This document shows, piece by piece, positions 53,803 to 62,690 of a DNA stretch of 64,000 nucleotides. The translations under genes were made by a program, and so were the position numbers. This DNA comes from Luteimonas aquatica (GTDB taxonomy: Bacteria > Pseudomonadota > Gammaproteobacteria > Xanthomonadales > Xanthomonadaceae), in the NCBI RefSeq assembly GCF_022662575.1, contig NZ_JALBFU010000002.1:62001-126000 (forward strand), read 5' to 3'. Numbering within the stretch: position 1 is the stretch's first letter; the number at the start of each line of letters is the position of its first letter. The notes beneath the pieces were generated by a model. That model was given only the letters and a program-made list of their open reading frames with translations. It was not told the DNA's origin and did not search any database.

Positions 53803-56180
53803 TTGAGGGTGCGCTCGAACAGTTCGTCGATGCGGCGGTACTCGTCGTACCAGCTGTCCGGATGCGTGAAGCTGTGCCGTTCCAGCGGATAGGGCGCCAG
53901 CTCCCACTTGTCCTTGCGCAGCTCGATGAGCTTTTGCGTCAGCATCACCGAGTCGCGGAAGAACACGTTGTCGTCGAGCATGCCGTGCGCGATCAGCAGG
54001 TGGTCGCGCAGGCCTTCGGCGTACTCCATCGGCGAGGACGCCTTGTAGGCCTCGGGGTCGAGCTCGGGCGTGTTCAGGATGGCCGAGGTGTAGCCGTGGT
54101 TGTACTGCGACCAGTCGCTGACCGGGCGCAGCGCGGCGCCGGCCTTGAACACGCCCGGGGCGCGGAACAGCGCCATGAAGGTCATGAAGCCGCCGTAGCT
54201 GCCGCCGTAGATGCCGGCGCGGTCGCGGTCGCCCTGCTTCTCGGCGACCAGCCATTCCAGGCCGTCGAGGTAGTCCTCCAGCTCCGGATGGCCCATGTTG
54301 CGGTAGATCGCCGTGCGCCAGTCGCGGCCGTAGCCCTGCGAGGCGCGGTAGTCCAGGTCGAGCACGACGAAGCCCCGCGCCACCAGCAGGTTGTGGAACA
54401 TCTGCTCGCGGAAGTAGTTCGGATAGCGCGCGCTGACGTTCTGCAGGTAGCCGGCGCCGTGCACGAACATCACGATCGGATATTTCCGGCCGGGCTCGGG
54501 CCGCTCCGGCCCGTAGTACTTGCCCCAGATCTTGCCGGCGCCGTGGCGCGAGGGCACCTGCACGATCTCCGGCGCGATCCAGTCGAGGGCCTTGTAGGCG
54601 GGCTTGCGCGTGTCGGTGAGCTCGCGCGGCTGGCCGCCGCCCGCCTCGACCACCGCCAGTTGCGCCGGGACGTAGCTGGCAGAGTGGCGCACCAGCAGCC
54701 TGCCGCCGTCGGGCGAAAGCGCGAAGCCTTCGACGCCGTCGAAGGCGGTGATCTCGCGCACCTCGCCGCCGCCGGCCGGCACCGAGCAGACTTCGTAGTC
54801 GCCGGGCGCCTGGCGGTTGCACAGGAAGTAGAACGTGCGGCCGTCCGGCGACAGCACCGGCGCCGAGACTTCCCAGCGCCCCGAGGTGAGCGCGCGTTCC
54901 CCGCCGCGGCCGGCATCGAGCAGGTACAGGTGCGAATAGCCCGACTGCTCCGACTGCAGCCACAGGCGGCCCTCGCGCGTCCAGCCGAAGTCGTTGTAGT
55001 CCCAGTTGATCCAGGCCGGGTCGTGCAGGCGGTGGCGCGGCAGCAGCGTCGCCTTGGTCAGGTCGACCTCGGCGATCCAGCGGTCCTTGTTGTCGATCGC
55101 GCGCAGCATCAGGGCCACGTGCCGGCCATCCGCGCTCCAGCGCACGGTGCTGCCGGCGTCGAAGTCCTCGCTGGTCAGGTACAGGTCGCGATCGCCCTGC
55201 AGCGCCGGCTTGCCGGCGGCCTTGCGCAGCGCCGCGAGCGGGTCCTCGCGCACGCCCGGCAGCGCGTCGAACGTGAGCTCGCGCGCGCTGGCGTTGGCGA
55301 CGTCCACCAGCCAGGCCTTCTGCGGCGCCGGCGGATTGCGGCCCACGCGCGTGCGCGCCTCCTCCACTTCCTCGTACCCGGATGCGGTCACGTACTTGGG
55401 CAGCTTGCTCTTCTCGCCCTCGTCGGCGTCCTTGGCGCGGGTGACCGCGATCAGCCAGCGGCCCTCGGGCGAGAGCACGCTGTCGACGATGGCGACGTCC
55501 TTGCCGAGATAGACCGCGGCGGCGGCGCGGCTGGCGTCGGCCTTGTGCCATAGCGCCTCCTGCTCGCGCGCCGCGTCCTGGCGCGCCTTGTCCTCGCGCA
55601 GGGTCGCGATGTAGCGCAGCTGGCGCGCGCGCAGCTCGTCCTGCGGCGGCGGCTTGGCCGGATCGTCCTCGGCCTTGAGGTTGGAGGCCTGGCTGACGCC
55701 GTCGCGCGCGGTCCAGCGGAACCAGGCTTCGCCCGCGCGCCAGACCAGCGCGCCGGAGACCGACCATTGCGGCCGCGATTCGTCGATCTCGCTGCGGGTG
55801 AGCTGTACGAGCTTTCCGGAATCAGGCCCGCTGCCGCGCAGCTCGCGCACGAACAGGTCGCCGTTGCGCACGAACGCCATGCGCGTGCCGGCGGGGTCGA
55901 TGGCCTGCTGCGCGCCGTCGATGCCGGCGAGCGCGGCGCCGTCCAGCCGCGCGGCCGCGCCGCCGTCGACGCGCTGGGCATAGGTGTCGCGGATGCTGCC
56001 GCCGTCGCGCTTGAGCGTGTAGTAGGCCTGCTGCCCGTCCCAGGACCACCAGGCCTGCTCCACCGGCGGGCCGATCCAGTCGGGATCGGCCATGATCCGG
56101 GCCAGGTCCGGCGGCTGCGCTGCGGCGTTCGCGCCCACGGTCAGCAGCAAGACGAGACAGAAGTTGGACGGACGCAGCAT
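53799..56180 (-). CDS. S9 family peptidase, DPP-IV/prolyl oligopeptidase type
   Basis: A 793-residue exported peptidase. The signal peptide FCLVLLLTVGANAAAQ is followed by a DPP-IV-type propeller (YTLKRDGGSIRDTYAQRVDG) and a hydrolase domain with nucleophile Ser in GIYGGSYGGFMTFMAL, Asp in HGMLDDNVFFRDS and His in LERHSFTHPDSW. The Gly-Gly-Ser-Tyr-Gly-Gly box is typical of S9 peptidases. The start at 56180 is the family start; in-frame sequence to 56423 is not signal-like. It precedes two small membrane-protein genes, the first coupled by a 4-bp overlap. Confidence 0.9.
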   Translation of the reverse strand: MLRPSNFCLVLLLTVGANAAAQPPDLARIMADPDWIGPPVEQAWWSWDGQQAYYTLKRDGGSIRDTYAQRVDGGAAARLDGAALAGIDGAQQAIDPAGTRMAFVRNGDLFVRELRGSGPDSGKLVQLTRSEIDESRPQWSVSGALVWRAGEAWFRWTARDGVSQASNLKAEDDPAKPPPQDELRARQLRYIATLREDKARQDAAREQEALWHKADASRAAAAVYLGKDVAIVDSVLSPEGRWLIAVTRAKDADEGEKSKLPKYVTASGYEEVEEARTRVGRNPPAPQKAWLVDVANASARELTFDALPGVREDPLAALRKAAGKPALQGDRDLYLTSEDFDAGSTVRWSADGRHVALMLRAIDNKDRWIAEVDLTKATLLPRHRLHDPAWINWDYNDFGWTREGRLWLQSEQSGYSHLYLLDAGRGGERALTSGRWEVSAPVLSPDGRTFYFLCNRQAPGDYEVCSVPAGGGEVREITAFDGVEGFALSPDGGRLLVRHSASYVPAQLAVVEAGGGQPRELTDTRKPAYKALDWIAPEIVQVPSRHGAGKIWGKYYGPERPEPGRKYPIVMFVHGAGYLQNVSARYPNYFREQMFHNLLVARGFVVLDLDYRASQGYGRDWRTAIYRNMGHPELEDYLDGLEWLVAEKQGDRDRAGIYGGSYGGFMTFMALFRAPGVFKAGAALRPVSDWSQYNHGYTSAILNTPELDPEAYKASSPMEYAEGLRDHLLIAHGMLDDNVFFRDSVMLTQKLIELRKDKWELAPYPLERHSFTHPDSWYDEYRRIDELFERTLK

Positions 56181-56287
56181 CGAGACGGCTCGCGGGCGAC
56201 GAAGAAACGCCAAGCGTAGCAGCCGTCCGGGCGGGCCGAACCCGCCGGTGGTCATGCCGGTTTTCGAAGCTCCGCGCCGGCGCGCAT

Positions 56288-58744
56288 CTAGGGCGGCGTG
56301 CCGATCGCGGCGAGCGTCGAGGCGGATCGGCAGCGCGTGCCGGCCACGGGATCGGCGAGCGTCTCCGGCAAGACCAGCTTCCGCTGCCTGGCCTCCTGCA
56401 GCAGCGCCGTCGCTTCCCGGCACTTGTCCAGGCGGGCGTTGGCGAGGATAGCGTAGTAGGCGACCTTGCCCTGGCGATTGCGGAAGCCGTGGTCGCGGCC
56501 GTAGGCATGCGTGGCGGCCAGCAGCGGCAGGGCGTCGGCATAGCGGCCCAGGCCGATCAGCGCCTGGGCCATGCCCTGGTTGGCCAGCTGGGTGGTTTCG
56601 TGGCCGTCGCCGAGCACGCGGCGCAGGCCCGGCCGGGCGATCCGGAACTGGGCGAGGGCGTCGCGGTAGCGCTCGGCGCGGTTGAGCGTGTCGCCGTAGT
56701 ACATGCGCTCTTCCCAGGTGGCGACCGTGTCGGCGCCGACGCTCCTGGCGCGCAGGCGGATCACCGCCTCGTGCGCGGCGGCGGCCTCGTCGAAGCGCGA
56801 GAGCGCGCGCAGGTAGACCGCCTCGTTGGAATAGGCGGTGATCATGTCGACGTGGTCCTCGGGAATGCCGCGCTCGCGCATCAGGCGGCGCAGCTTCTGC
56901 GAGGTCTCGATGGCGGCGGCGATGTCGTCGGCGCGGTACTGGGCGATGCTCAGCACCGAATAGGCTTCCTGCAGGCCGGTGTCGCTGACCGGATCGCTGG
57001 CCAGGTGCAGCTTCACCGCCTCCTTCGCCCAGGCCAGGCTGTTCGCCGGTTCATAGCTCATGCGCAGCCAGGCCAGCATGGCGAGGGCGCGGGCGCGGTC
57101 TTCCTTGGAGTCGGCGAGCTGGGTCTCCTGGATCTTGAGCGCCTCGCGCGTCAGCGCCTCGGCCTTGGCGTCCTCGCCCAGCGCGGCGTAGCTGTTGGCG
57201 GCGGCCAGGCGGAAGCGCACGCGCAGCTGCGGGTCCTGGTTGGGATTGCTGGCGCTGTCGAGCTGGCTCAGCGCCAGGTCCAGGGCCTCGCGCAGGCTGA
57301 TGTCGGGATTGCCGGACACGCCGGGCGCGGCGGTGGAGAAGACGTTGCGCATGAACTCGTTGGAGGCGTCCATGCGCTCGACCTCGAGTTTGGCGCGCGC
57401 GGTTTCCTTCTCGGCGCGCGCGGTCTCCAGCGCCGCGCGCGCGGCCTGCGCGCGTGCCTCGCGCGTCTGCACGAGGATGCCGCCGACGCCGAACGCCAGC
57501 GCGAGCCCGGCCAGTCCGGCCATCGCCACGCCCCAGCGGTTGCGCGTGACGAACTTGCCGGCGCGGTAGGCAAAGGTGTCGCCGCCCACCGAGACCGTGC
57601 GTCCGGCCAGGAAGCGGCCGAGGTCGGTGGAGAACGCGGCCACGCTGGCGTAGCGCCGCGACGGCTCCTTGGCCAGCGCGGTCTGCACGATGCGGGTGAG
57701 GTCGCCGCGCACGAAGCGGCGGAACGCGACGGAGCTGGTGTCGCGCTGGGCGAGGCGCGCGCCGATTTCCTCGCGCGTGCCGGCCGCGAGCGCTTTTTCC
57801 ATGCGTTCGGCGTGGCGGGTGACGATCGCCTCGGCGGCCTCGCGCAGATTGTCCTGGCCGATGCGGTAGGGCAGCCGGCCCGCAAGCAGTTGGTACAGCA
57901 CCACGCCGAGCGCGTAGACGTCGGTGGCGGCGCTGATGGTGCCGCCGGAGATCTGCTCGGGCGCAGCGTATTCGGGGGTGAAGCCGGCGAACAGGCCGGT
58001 GCGGGTGGTGCCCGGGCTGTCGTCGATGCGCTTGGCCACGCCGAAGTCGAGCACCTTGGGATGGCCTTCGCCATCGACCAGGATGTTGGCCGGCTTGAGG
58101 TCGCGGTGCACGACGAAATGCTCGTGCGCGTGCTGCACGGCGGCGCAGACGGTGCGGAACAGCTCGATGCGCGCGCGCAGGCCGAGCCGGTGCGCGTCGG
58201 CCCAGTCGACCAGGGTGCCGCCGTCGACGTATTCCAGCGCGAACCAGGGCCGTCCGTCGTCGTCCAGGCCGTGGTCGATCAGGCGCGGGAGATTGGGATG
58301 CGAGAGCGAGGCGAGGATGCGGCGTTCCTGCAGGAAGCGCTGCGCCTGCAGGCTGCCGTCCCAGCGCCGGTGCAGGCGCTTGAGCGCGGCGCGCTGCGGG
58401 GTGTCGCCCTCATCGCGCAGCGCCGCGTACACGGTGCCCATGCCGCCGCGGCCGAGCACGCGCTCCAGCCGCCAGGAGCCGGCGCGGTCGCCGGGCGCCG
58501 GCGCGTCGTCGTCCTCGTCGATCCCGTGCGCGAGGCTGGCCTGCAGCAGGTCGGACGCGCCCTGGTCGAAGAGGTTGGCGCTGGCGTCGGCGGCGAGCAT
58601 GCGCTGCAGGTCGGCGCGCAGCGCCGCGTCGCCGCCGCAGGCGTCGGGCAGCCAGCGCGCGCGCTCCTCCGGCGGCAGATCGAGGGCCTGGTCGAACAGC
58701 GCCGACAGGCGGCGCCAGCGTTCGGGATCGGCCGTGACGCTCAC
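56288..58744 (-). CDS. Serine/threonine protein kinase with TPR-type C-terminus
   Basis: A GTG-initiated 818-residue protein. A helical N-terminus (about 1-85) is followed by a eukaryotic-like kinase: glycine loop LGRGGMGTVYA at about 97-107, catalytic Lys122, HRDLKPAN with Asp215, DFG at 233-235 and APE at about 261-263. One transmembrane helix follows near 425-445, then tetratricopeptide-like repeats outside (AANSYAALGEDAKAEALTRE). Its GTG overlaps the TGA of the ECF sigma gene (GTGA), so the two are translated together. This sigma-kinase pairing occurs repeatedly in Lysobacter-type genomes. Confidence 0.9.
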   Translation of the reverse strand: MSVTADPERWRRLSALFDQALDLPPEERARWLPDACGGDAALRADLQRMLAADASANLFDQGASDLLQASLAHGIDEDDDAPAPGDRAGSWRLERVLGRGGMGTVYAALRDEGDTPQRAALKRLHRRWDGSLQAQRFLQERRILASLSHPNLPRLIDHGLDDDGRPWFALEYVDGGTLVDWADAHRLGLRARIELFRTVCAAVQHAHEHFVVHRDLKPANILVDGEGHPKVLDFGVAKRIDDSPGTTRTGLFAGFTPEYAAPEQISGGTISAATDVYALGVVLYQLLAGRLPYRIGQDNLREAAEAIVTRHAERMEKALAAGTREEIGARLAQRDTSSVAFRRFVRGDLTRIVQTALAKEPSRRYASVAAFSTDLGRFLAGRTVSVGGDTFAYRAGKFVTRNRWGVAMAGLAGLALAFGVGGILVQTREARAQAARAALETARAEKETARAKLEVERMDASNEFMRNVFSTAAPGVSGNPDISLREALDLALSQLDSASNPNQDPQLRVRFRLAAANSYAALGEDAKAEALTREALKIQETQLADSKEDRARALAMLAWLRMSYEPANSLAWAKEAVKLHLASDPVSDTGLQEAYSVLSIAQYRADDIAAAIETSQKLRRLMRERGIPEDHVDMITAYSNEAVYLRALSRFDEAAAAHEAVIRLRARSVGADTVATWEERMYYGDTLNRAERYRDALAQFRIARPGLRRVLGDGHETTQLANQGMAQALIGLGRYADALPLLAATHAYGRDHGFRNRQGKVAYYAILANARLDKCREATALLQEARQRKLVLPETLADPVAGTRCRSASTLAAIGTPP

Positions 58745-59310
58745 GGCACGGCGTCGCCCAGGTGCGCGAGCAGGAACGCGCGCGCCTTGCGCCAGTCGCG
58801 GTGCACGGTGCGTTCGGTGACGCCCAGCTGCGCGCCGATCTCGGCGAACTCCATGCCGCCGTAGAAGCGGTATTCCACCATCGTGGCCAGGCGCGGATCG
58901 AGCTGCTGCAGCGCCGCCAGCCCCTGCTCGATGGACAGCAGGTCGATGCGATCGCCTTCGGCGGCGAGCGGAAGGTCGGTGACCAGGGTCACGCGCACCT
59001 GGTCGCCGCCGCGCTTCTGCGCGGCCACGCTGCGCACGTAGTCGACCAGCACGCAGCGCATCACCTTGGCGGCCAGCGCCAGGAACGGGCCGCGATCGCT
59101 GGCGTCCACCGTGTTGCCGGCCAGTTTCAGGTAGGTCTCGTGCACCAGCACCGTGGTGCAGAGCGTGGCGCGCGAGCGGCGTCCGGACAATTCGCGGTGC
59201 GCGATCGCCCGCAGCTGCTGATAGAGCTGTTCGAAGCGTGCGCGATAGTCCGGATCGTTCCGCTGGGCATCGGGCACGAGGGTGCTGGCAGCGGAGGCGG
59301 TGTCGAACAT
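58741..59310 (-). CDS. ECF-type sigma factor (TIGR02999 family)
   Basis: A 189-residue ECF sigma factor. It has region 2 (RARFEQLYQQLRAIAHRELS, VLVHETYLKL, FLALAAKVMRCVLVDYVRS) and region 4 HTH (DPRLATMVEYRFYGGMEFAE, IGAQLGVTERTVHRDW). The HETYLKL and VMRRILVDYAR-like signature is that of TIGR02999-type factors associated with kinases. The anti-sigma partner is not evident, so activity may depend on phosphorylation by the coupled kinase. GGGGAGGGG precedes its ATG. Confidence 0.85.
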   Translation of the reverse strand: MFDTASAASTLVPDAQRNDPDYRARFEQLYQQLRAIAHRELSGRRSRATLCTTVLVHETYLKLAGNTVDASDRGPFLALAAKVMRCVLVDYVRSVAAQKRGGDQVRVTLVTDLPLAAEGDRIDLLSIEQGLAALQQLDPRLATMVEYRFYGGMEFAEIGAQLGVTERTVHRDWRKARAFLLAHLGDAVP

Positions 59311-59452
59311 CGTCCCCTCCCCGGAGCGAGTCCAGCCTCTTCCTGGCGGGATTATGCGCCCGCGGGCTGGGACAAAATGCCACGTTTACGCGATTCATGA
59401 TAGACAGCACACTATGCCGCGCAGCCCCGTGCCTGCGCTGCGGAGAATGCCG
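59311..59452. promoter_or_regulatory. Divergent promoter region sigma factor / cydA
   Basis: A 142-bp region between divergent genes. CATAAT on the minus strand (59350-59355) may be the sigma-gene -10. No Fnr/Anr-type TTGAT-N4-ATCAA site is visible for the oxidase genes. No gene is present. Confidence 0.4.
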
Positions 59453-60856
59453 GTGGACGCGCTCTTGCTGTCGCGGATTCAGTTCGGTTTCGTGATCTCC
59501 TGCCACATCCTGTTCCCGGCCTTCACCATCGGGCTGGCGAGCTGGCTGGCGTTCCTGGAGTTCCGCTGGCTGCGCACGCGCGAGCGGGTCTGGCTCGACC
59601 TTTACGCGTTCTGGCTGAAGGTCTTCGCGGTGTCCTTCGGCATGGGCGTGGTCTCGGGCATCGTGATGAGCTTCCAGTTCGGCACCAACTGGTCGGTGCT
59701 GTCCGAGCGCGCGGGCAACATCCTGGGGCCGCTGCTGTCCTACGAGGTGCTCACCGCCTTCTTCCTGGAGGCGACGTTCCTCGGCGTGATGCTGTTCGGC
59801 ATGCGCCGCGTGTCGGAGAAGCTGCACTTCCTGGCCACCTGCATGGTGGCGCTGGGCACGCTGATCTCCACGTTCTGGATCATCTCCGCCAACAGCTGGA
59901 TGCAGACGCCGGCCGGCTACGCGCTGGTGGACGGCGTGTTCGAGCCGAACAGCTGGTGGCGGATCGTCTTCAATCCCTCGTTCCCGTACCGGCTGGCGCA
60001 CATGGTGCTGGCCGCCTTCCTCACCACCTGCTTCGTGATCGGCGGGGTCAGCGCGCGCTACCTGCATCGCGGCGAACACGTCGAGGCGGCGCGGCGCATG
60101 CTCAAGCTGGCGGTGGCGTTCGCCGCGATCACGGTGCCGGCGCAGATTCTCGCCGGCGACCAGCACGGCTTGAACGCGCTGGAACACCAGCCGGTGAAGG
60201 TCGCGGCGATGGAGGCGCACTGGACCGCGGCGCCTGCGGGCGAGGGCGTGCCGCTGGTGGTGTTCGCGGTGCCCAACGAGGCGGCCGAGCGCAACGACTA
60301 CGAGTTCGCGATCCCGCGCCTGGGCAGCCTGATCCTCACCCATTCCCTCGACGGCGAGATCCCGCCGCTCACCTCCGTGCCGCGCGAGGAGCGTCCGCCG
60401 GTCAAGCCGGTGTTCTACGCCTTCCGGGTGATGGTGGGACTGGGCGTGGCGATGCTGGCGCTGGTGCTGCTGTCGCTGTGGGCGTGGCGGCGGCGACGGC
60501 TGTTCGAGGCGCGCTGGCTGCTGGTGGGGTGGCGCGCGATGACGCTGTCGGGCTTCGTCGCGATCCTCGCCGGCTGGTACGTGGCCGAGATCGGCCGCCA
60601 GCCCTACGTGGTATACGGGCTGTTGCGCACCGCCGACGCCCTGAGCCCGACGCTGGCCGCGAGCAGCGTGCTGACCTCGCTGATCGTGTTCGTCACGGTG
60701 TACCTGGCGGTGTTCGGCGCCGGGGTCTGGTACCTGTTCAAGCTGATCCGCAAGGGCCCGCAGCCGTTCGATCCGCCGTCGATGGACGAGGGTCCCGACA
60801 AGCGGCCGGCGCGGCCGCTGTCGGTGGCCGACGAGCCGTGGGAGGGGCGGGCGTGA
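59453..60856 (+). CDS. cydA: Cytochrome bd-type quinol oxidase subunit I, CIO type
   Basis: From the GTG at 59453, with GGAGA at ideal spacing, this is a 467-residue subunit I. His18 in SCHILFP is a heme ligand, with further conserved SYEVLTAFFLEATFLGVMLFG, NSWMQTPAGYALV and the quinol loop GDQHGLNALEHQPVKVAAME. The short Q-loop and EHQP motif identify the cyanide-insensitive (CioA) subfamily. It oxidises quinol and reduces oxygen to water at the inner membrane. An ATG at 59447 is an alternative start but too close to the ribosome-binding site. Confidence 0.92.
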   Translation: MDALLLSRIQFGFVISCHILFPAFTIGLASWLAFLEFRWLRTRERVWLDLYAFWLKVFAVSFGMGVVSGIVMSFQFGTNWSVLSERAGNILGPLLSYEVLTAFFLEATFLGVMLFGMRRVSEKLHFLATCMVALGTLISTFWIISANSWMQTPAGYALVDGVFEPNSWWRIVFNPSFPYRLAHMVLAAFLTTCFVIGGVSARYLHRGEHVEAARRMLKLAVAFAAITVPAQILAGDQHGLNALEHQPVKVAAMEAHWTAAPAGEGVPLVVFAVPNEAAERNDYEFAIPRLGSLILTHSLDGEIPPLTSVPREERPPVKPVFYAFRVMVGLGVAMLALVLLSLWAWRRRRLFEARWLLVGWRAMTLSGFVAILAGWYVAEIGRQPYVVYGLLRTADALSPTLAASSVLTSLIVFVTVYLAVFGAGVWYLFKLIRKGPQPFDPPSMDEGPDKRPARPLSVADEPWEGRA

Positions 60857-60876
60857 GCCCTGGCCGCCCGAGATCC

Positions 60877-60904
60877 CGTCAGTCCTGCGAAAGCAGGAAT
60901 CCAG
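60877..60904 (+). repeat. 28-bp hairpin unit, left end of element
   Basis: CGTC, then AGTCCTGC, loop GAAA, GCAGGAAT, CCAG. One base (G for T) differs from the 39455 copy and shortens the stem to six pairs. Confidence 0.8.
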
Positions 60905-60917
60905 TGTCTTTGTCGCC

Positions 60918-61160
60918 ATGAAGCAACCGGCCGTCTACCTGTTGGCCAGCGCCCGTAACGGCACGCTCTATGCAGGAATGACGAGCGATCTCGTTCAACG
61001 CACATGGCAACACAGGGAGCACATAGCGGATGGCTTCACCAAGAAATACGCCGTGAAGATGCTGGTTTGGTACGAGCTTCATGAAGAAATGGAGTCGGCC
61101 ATCCTTCGCGAAAAGCGCATCAAAGGCCCGGAAGCGGCAATGGAAGATCGAGCTGATTGA
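60918..61160 (+). pseudogene. GIY-YIG nuclease family protein, C-terminus frameshifted
   Basis: The ATG at 60918 opens MKQPAVYLLASARNGTLYAG, a GIY-YIG core (VYLLA ... LYAGMTSDLVQRTWQHR) with the downstream AILREKRIKG. The frame then runs into a TGA at 61158-61160, giving 80 residues. The usual ending, KRQWKIELIEKL followed by NPYWRDLWPEIV, is present but in two other registers: the first part is read one base out of frame from about 61123, and the second returns to the original frame at 61167. A one-base gain and a one-base loss explain this. The catalytic core may remain functional, so it could be a truncated active protein. Confidence 0.7.
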
Positions 61161-61234
61161 GAAGCTAATCCCTATTGGCGGGACCTTTGGCCGGAAATAG
61201 TTGGATGAATTTGATGAACGGATAAGCGAAGGCG

Positions 61235-61262
61235 CTGGATTCCTGCTTTCGCAGGAATGACG
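61235..61262 (-). repeat. 28-bp hairpin unit, right end of element
   Basis: The exact reverse complement of the unit at 39455-39482: CTGG, ATTCCTGC, TTTC, GCAGGAAT, GACG on the plus strand. Confidence 0.8.
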
Positions 61263-61282
61263 GCCTCTTGCGGAGGTGTGGG

Positions 61283-62290
61283 ATGGAATACTGGTTGCCA
61301 ATCCTCTGGTTCTGCGTGATCGGCTTCGGCGTGCTGATGTACGTGCTGCTCGACGGATTCGTGCTCGGCCTGGGCATCCTGGCGCCCTTCGCCGAGGACG
61401 AGAAGCAGCTCGACCACATGATGAACACCGCCGCGCCCATCTGGGACGGCAACGAGACCTGGCTGGTGCTGGGCGGCGCGGGCCTGCTGGCGGCGTTCCC
61501 GAAGGCCTATGCGCTGATCCTCTCGGCGCTGTACCTGCCGGTGCTGCTGATGCTGATCGCCCTGGTGTTCCGCGGGGTGGCGTTCGAGTTCCGCTTCAAG
61601 GCGCACCGCGCCAAGCGCCTGTGGGGCGCCGCGTTCGCGCTCGGCTCGCTGTTCGCGGCCTTCGCGCAGGGGCTGATCCTGGGCGCCATCGTCGAGGGCA
61701 TGCCGCTGGCCGACGGCAAGTACGCCGGCGGCGCGTTCGGCTGGTTCAGCCCGTTCTCGATGCTGACCGGCGTGGCCCTGGTCTTCGGCTACGCCCTGCT
61801 GGGCTCGACTTGGCTGATCCTCAAGACCGAGGGCGCGATGCAGCGCGTCGCGCGCACGCTGGCGCGGCCGCTGGTGCTGGTGGTGGTCGCGTTCATGGGG
61901 CTGGTCAGCGCATGGCTGCCGTTCCTGGATTCGCGGCTGATGGCGCGCTGGTTCGAGGACGGGAATTTCTGGTGGCTCTCGCCGATTCCGCTGCTGGCGC
62001 TGGGCAACGCCCTCTGGCTGTGGCGGGCGACGCTGCGCAGCGACCGCGACGCCACGCCCTTCCTGCTCACGCTGAGCTTCTTCGGCCTGGGCTTCGCCGG
62101 CCTCGTGCTCGGGATCTGGCCCTACCTGGTGCCGCCGGCGCTGACCCTGTGGCAGGCGGCCTCGCCGCCGTCCTCGCAGATCTTCGTCCTGGCCGGGCTG
62201 GTGGTGCTGCTGCCGGCGATCCTGGGCTACACGTACTGGTCGTACTCGGTGTTCAGGGGCAAGATCGCCGCCGACGCGGGCTATCACTAG
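61283..62290 (+). CDS. cydB: Cytochrome bd-type quinol oxidase subunit II, CIO type
   Basis: A 335-residue subunit II starting MEYWLPILWFCVIGFGVLMY, with GGAGG at 61272-61276. Conserved segments are DGFVLGLGILAPF, AAPIWDGNETWLVLGGAGLL, FPKAYALILSALYLP and FRGVAFEFRFKAH. Nine hydrophobic helices are predicted. It forms the heterodimeric bd-type oxidase with CydA. The genes are separated by 426 bp because of the inserted nuclease element, so transcription through the element, or from a promoter within it, must supply cydB. No cydX-like small gene follows. Confidence 0.93.
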   Translation: MEYWLPILWFCVIGFGVLMYVLLDGFVLGLGILAPFAEDEKQLDHMMNTAAPIWDGNETWLVLGGAGLLAAFPKAYALILSALYLPVLLMLIALVFRGVAFEFRFKAHRAKRLWGAAFALGSLFAAFAQGLILGAIVEGMPLADGKYAGGAFGWFSPFSMLTGVALVFGYALLGSTWLILKTEGAMQRVARTLARPLVLVVVAFMGLVSAWLPFLDSRLMARWFEDGNFWWLSPIPLLALGNALWLWRATLRSDRDATPFLLTLSFFGLGFAGLVLGIWPYLVPPALTLWQAASPPSSQIFVLAGLVVLLPAILGYTYWSYSVFRGKIAADAGYH

Positions 62291-62417
62291 CGCGCCGGGG
62301 CGATCTCGCGGCACAGGCGCGTTTCGCGGGACATCCGCGCGAATCGGCGATCGGAATCGCAAAAGCGGGTAAGCTTCGGGCGGTATTTCAACCGACCCGA
62401 GTGTCCGTTCCGGCTGC

Positions 62418-62690
62418 ATGCACGCCTACGTCTACAAGAGCCAGCGCAAGGCCGATACCTACGTCTATCTCGCCGCCCGCGACGATTTCGCGGCGCTGCC
62501 CGAACCGCTGCGCGACCAGCTGGGGCCGCTGCACTTCGTGCTGGACGTGGCGCTGACGCCCGAGCGCAAGCTGGCGCGCGAGGACGCGGCCACGGTGCGC
62601 GCCAATCTGGCCAGCCGCGGTTTCCATCTGCAGGTTCCGCCCACCCTGGCCAAGGATCCGCTGACCGGGGACTGGGGCACCGATGCCTGA
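62418..62690 (+). CDS. YcgL domain-containing protein
   Basis: A 90-residue protein beginning [19 protein letters not shown]. The YcgL fold is recognised by the N-terminal strand, the [20 protein letters not shown] helix and the LQVPP motif. E. coli YcgL is a small alpha/beta protein of unknown function often found beside rnd or minCDE genes. Its stop overlaps the start of the ankyrin-repeat gene by 8 bp, so the two are probably translated together. Confidence 0.85.
   Translation: MHAYVYKSQRKADTYVYLAARDDFAALPEPLRDQLGPLHFVLDVALTPERKLAREDAATVRANLASRGFHLQVPPTLAKDPLTGDWGTDA

Larger units (their letters stand above)
60877..61262. mobile_element. GIY-YIG element with 28-bp terminal inverted repeats
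   Basis: A 386-bp unit lies between cydA and cydB, which normally abut. Its ends are 60877-60904 (CGTC, stem TCCTGC, loop GAAA, stem GCAGGA, tail CCAG) and the reverse complement at 61235-61262, 27 of 28 identical. A GIY-YIG nuclease gene is the only cargo. The base composition is less GC-rich than the flanks (AAGAAATGG, GATGAATTTGATG). No target-site duplication is evident. It behaves like a short nuclease-bearing palindromic element rather than an insertion sequence. Confidence 0.65.

Noticed and set aside
53799..56180. Second S9 peptidase as a recent duplicate of the one at 24.7 kb
   Set aside because: The two share only family-level motifs and differ in catalytic-box wording (GHSGGG versus GGSYGG), so they are distinct subfamilies.
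60918..61160. GIY-YIG gene as a homing endonuclease in an intron or intein
   Set aside because: It lies between two complete genes and interrupts neither an RNA gene nor a protein-coding frame.
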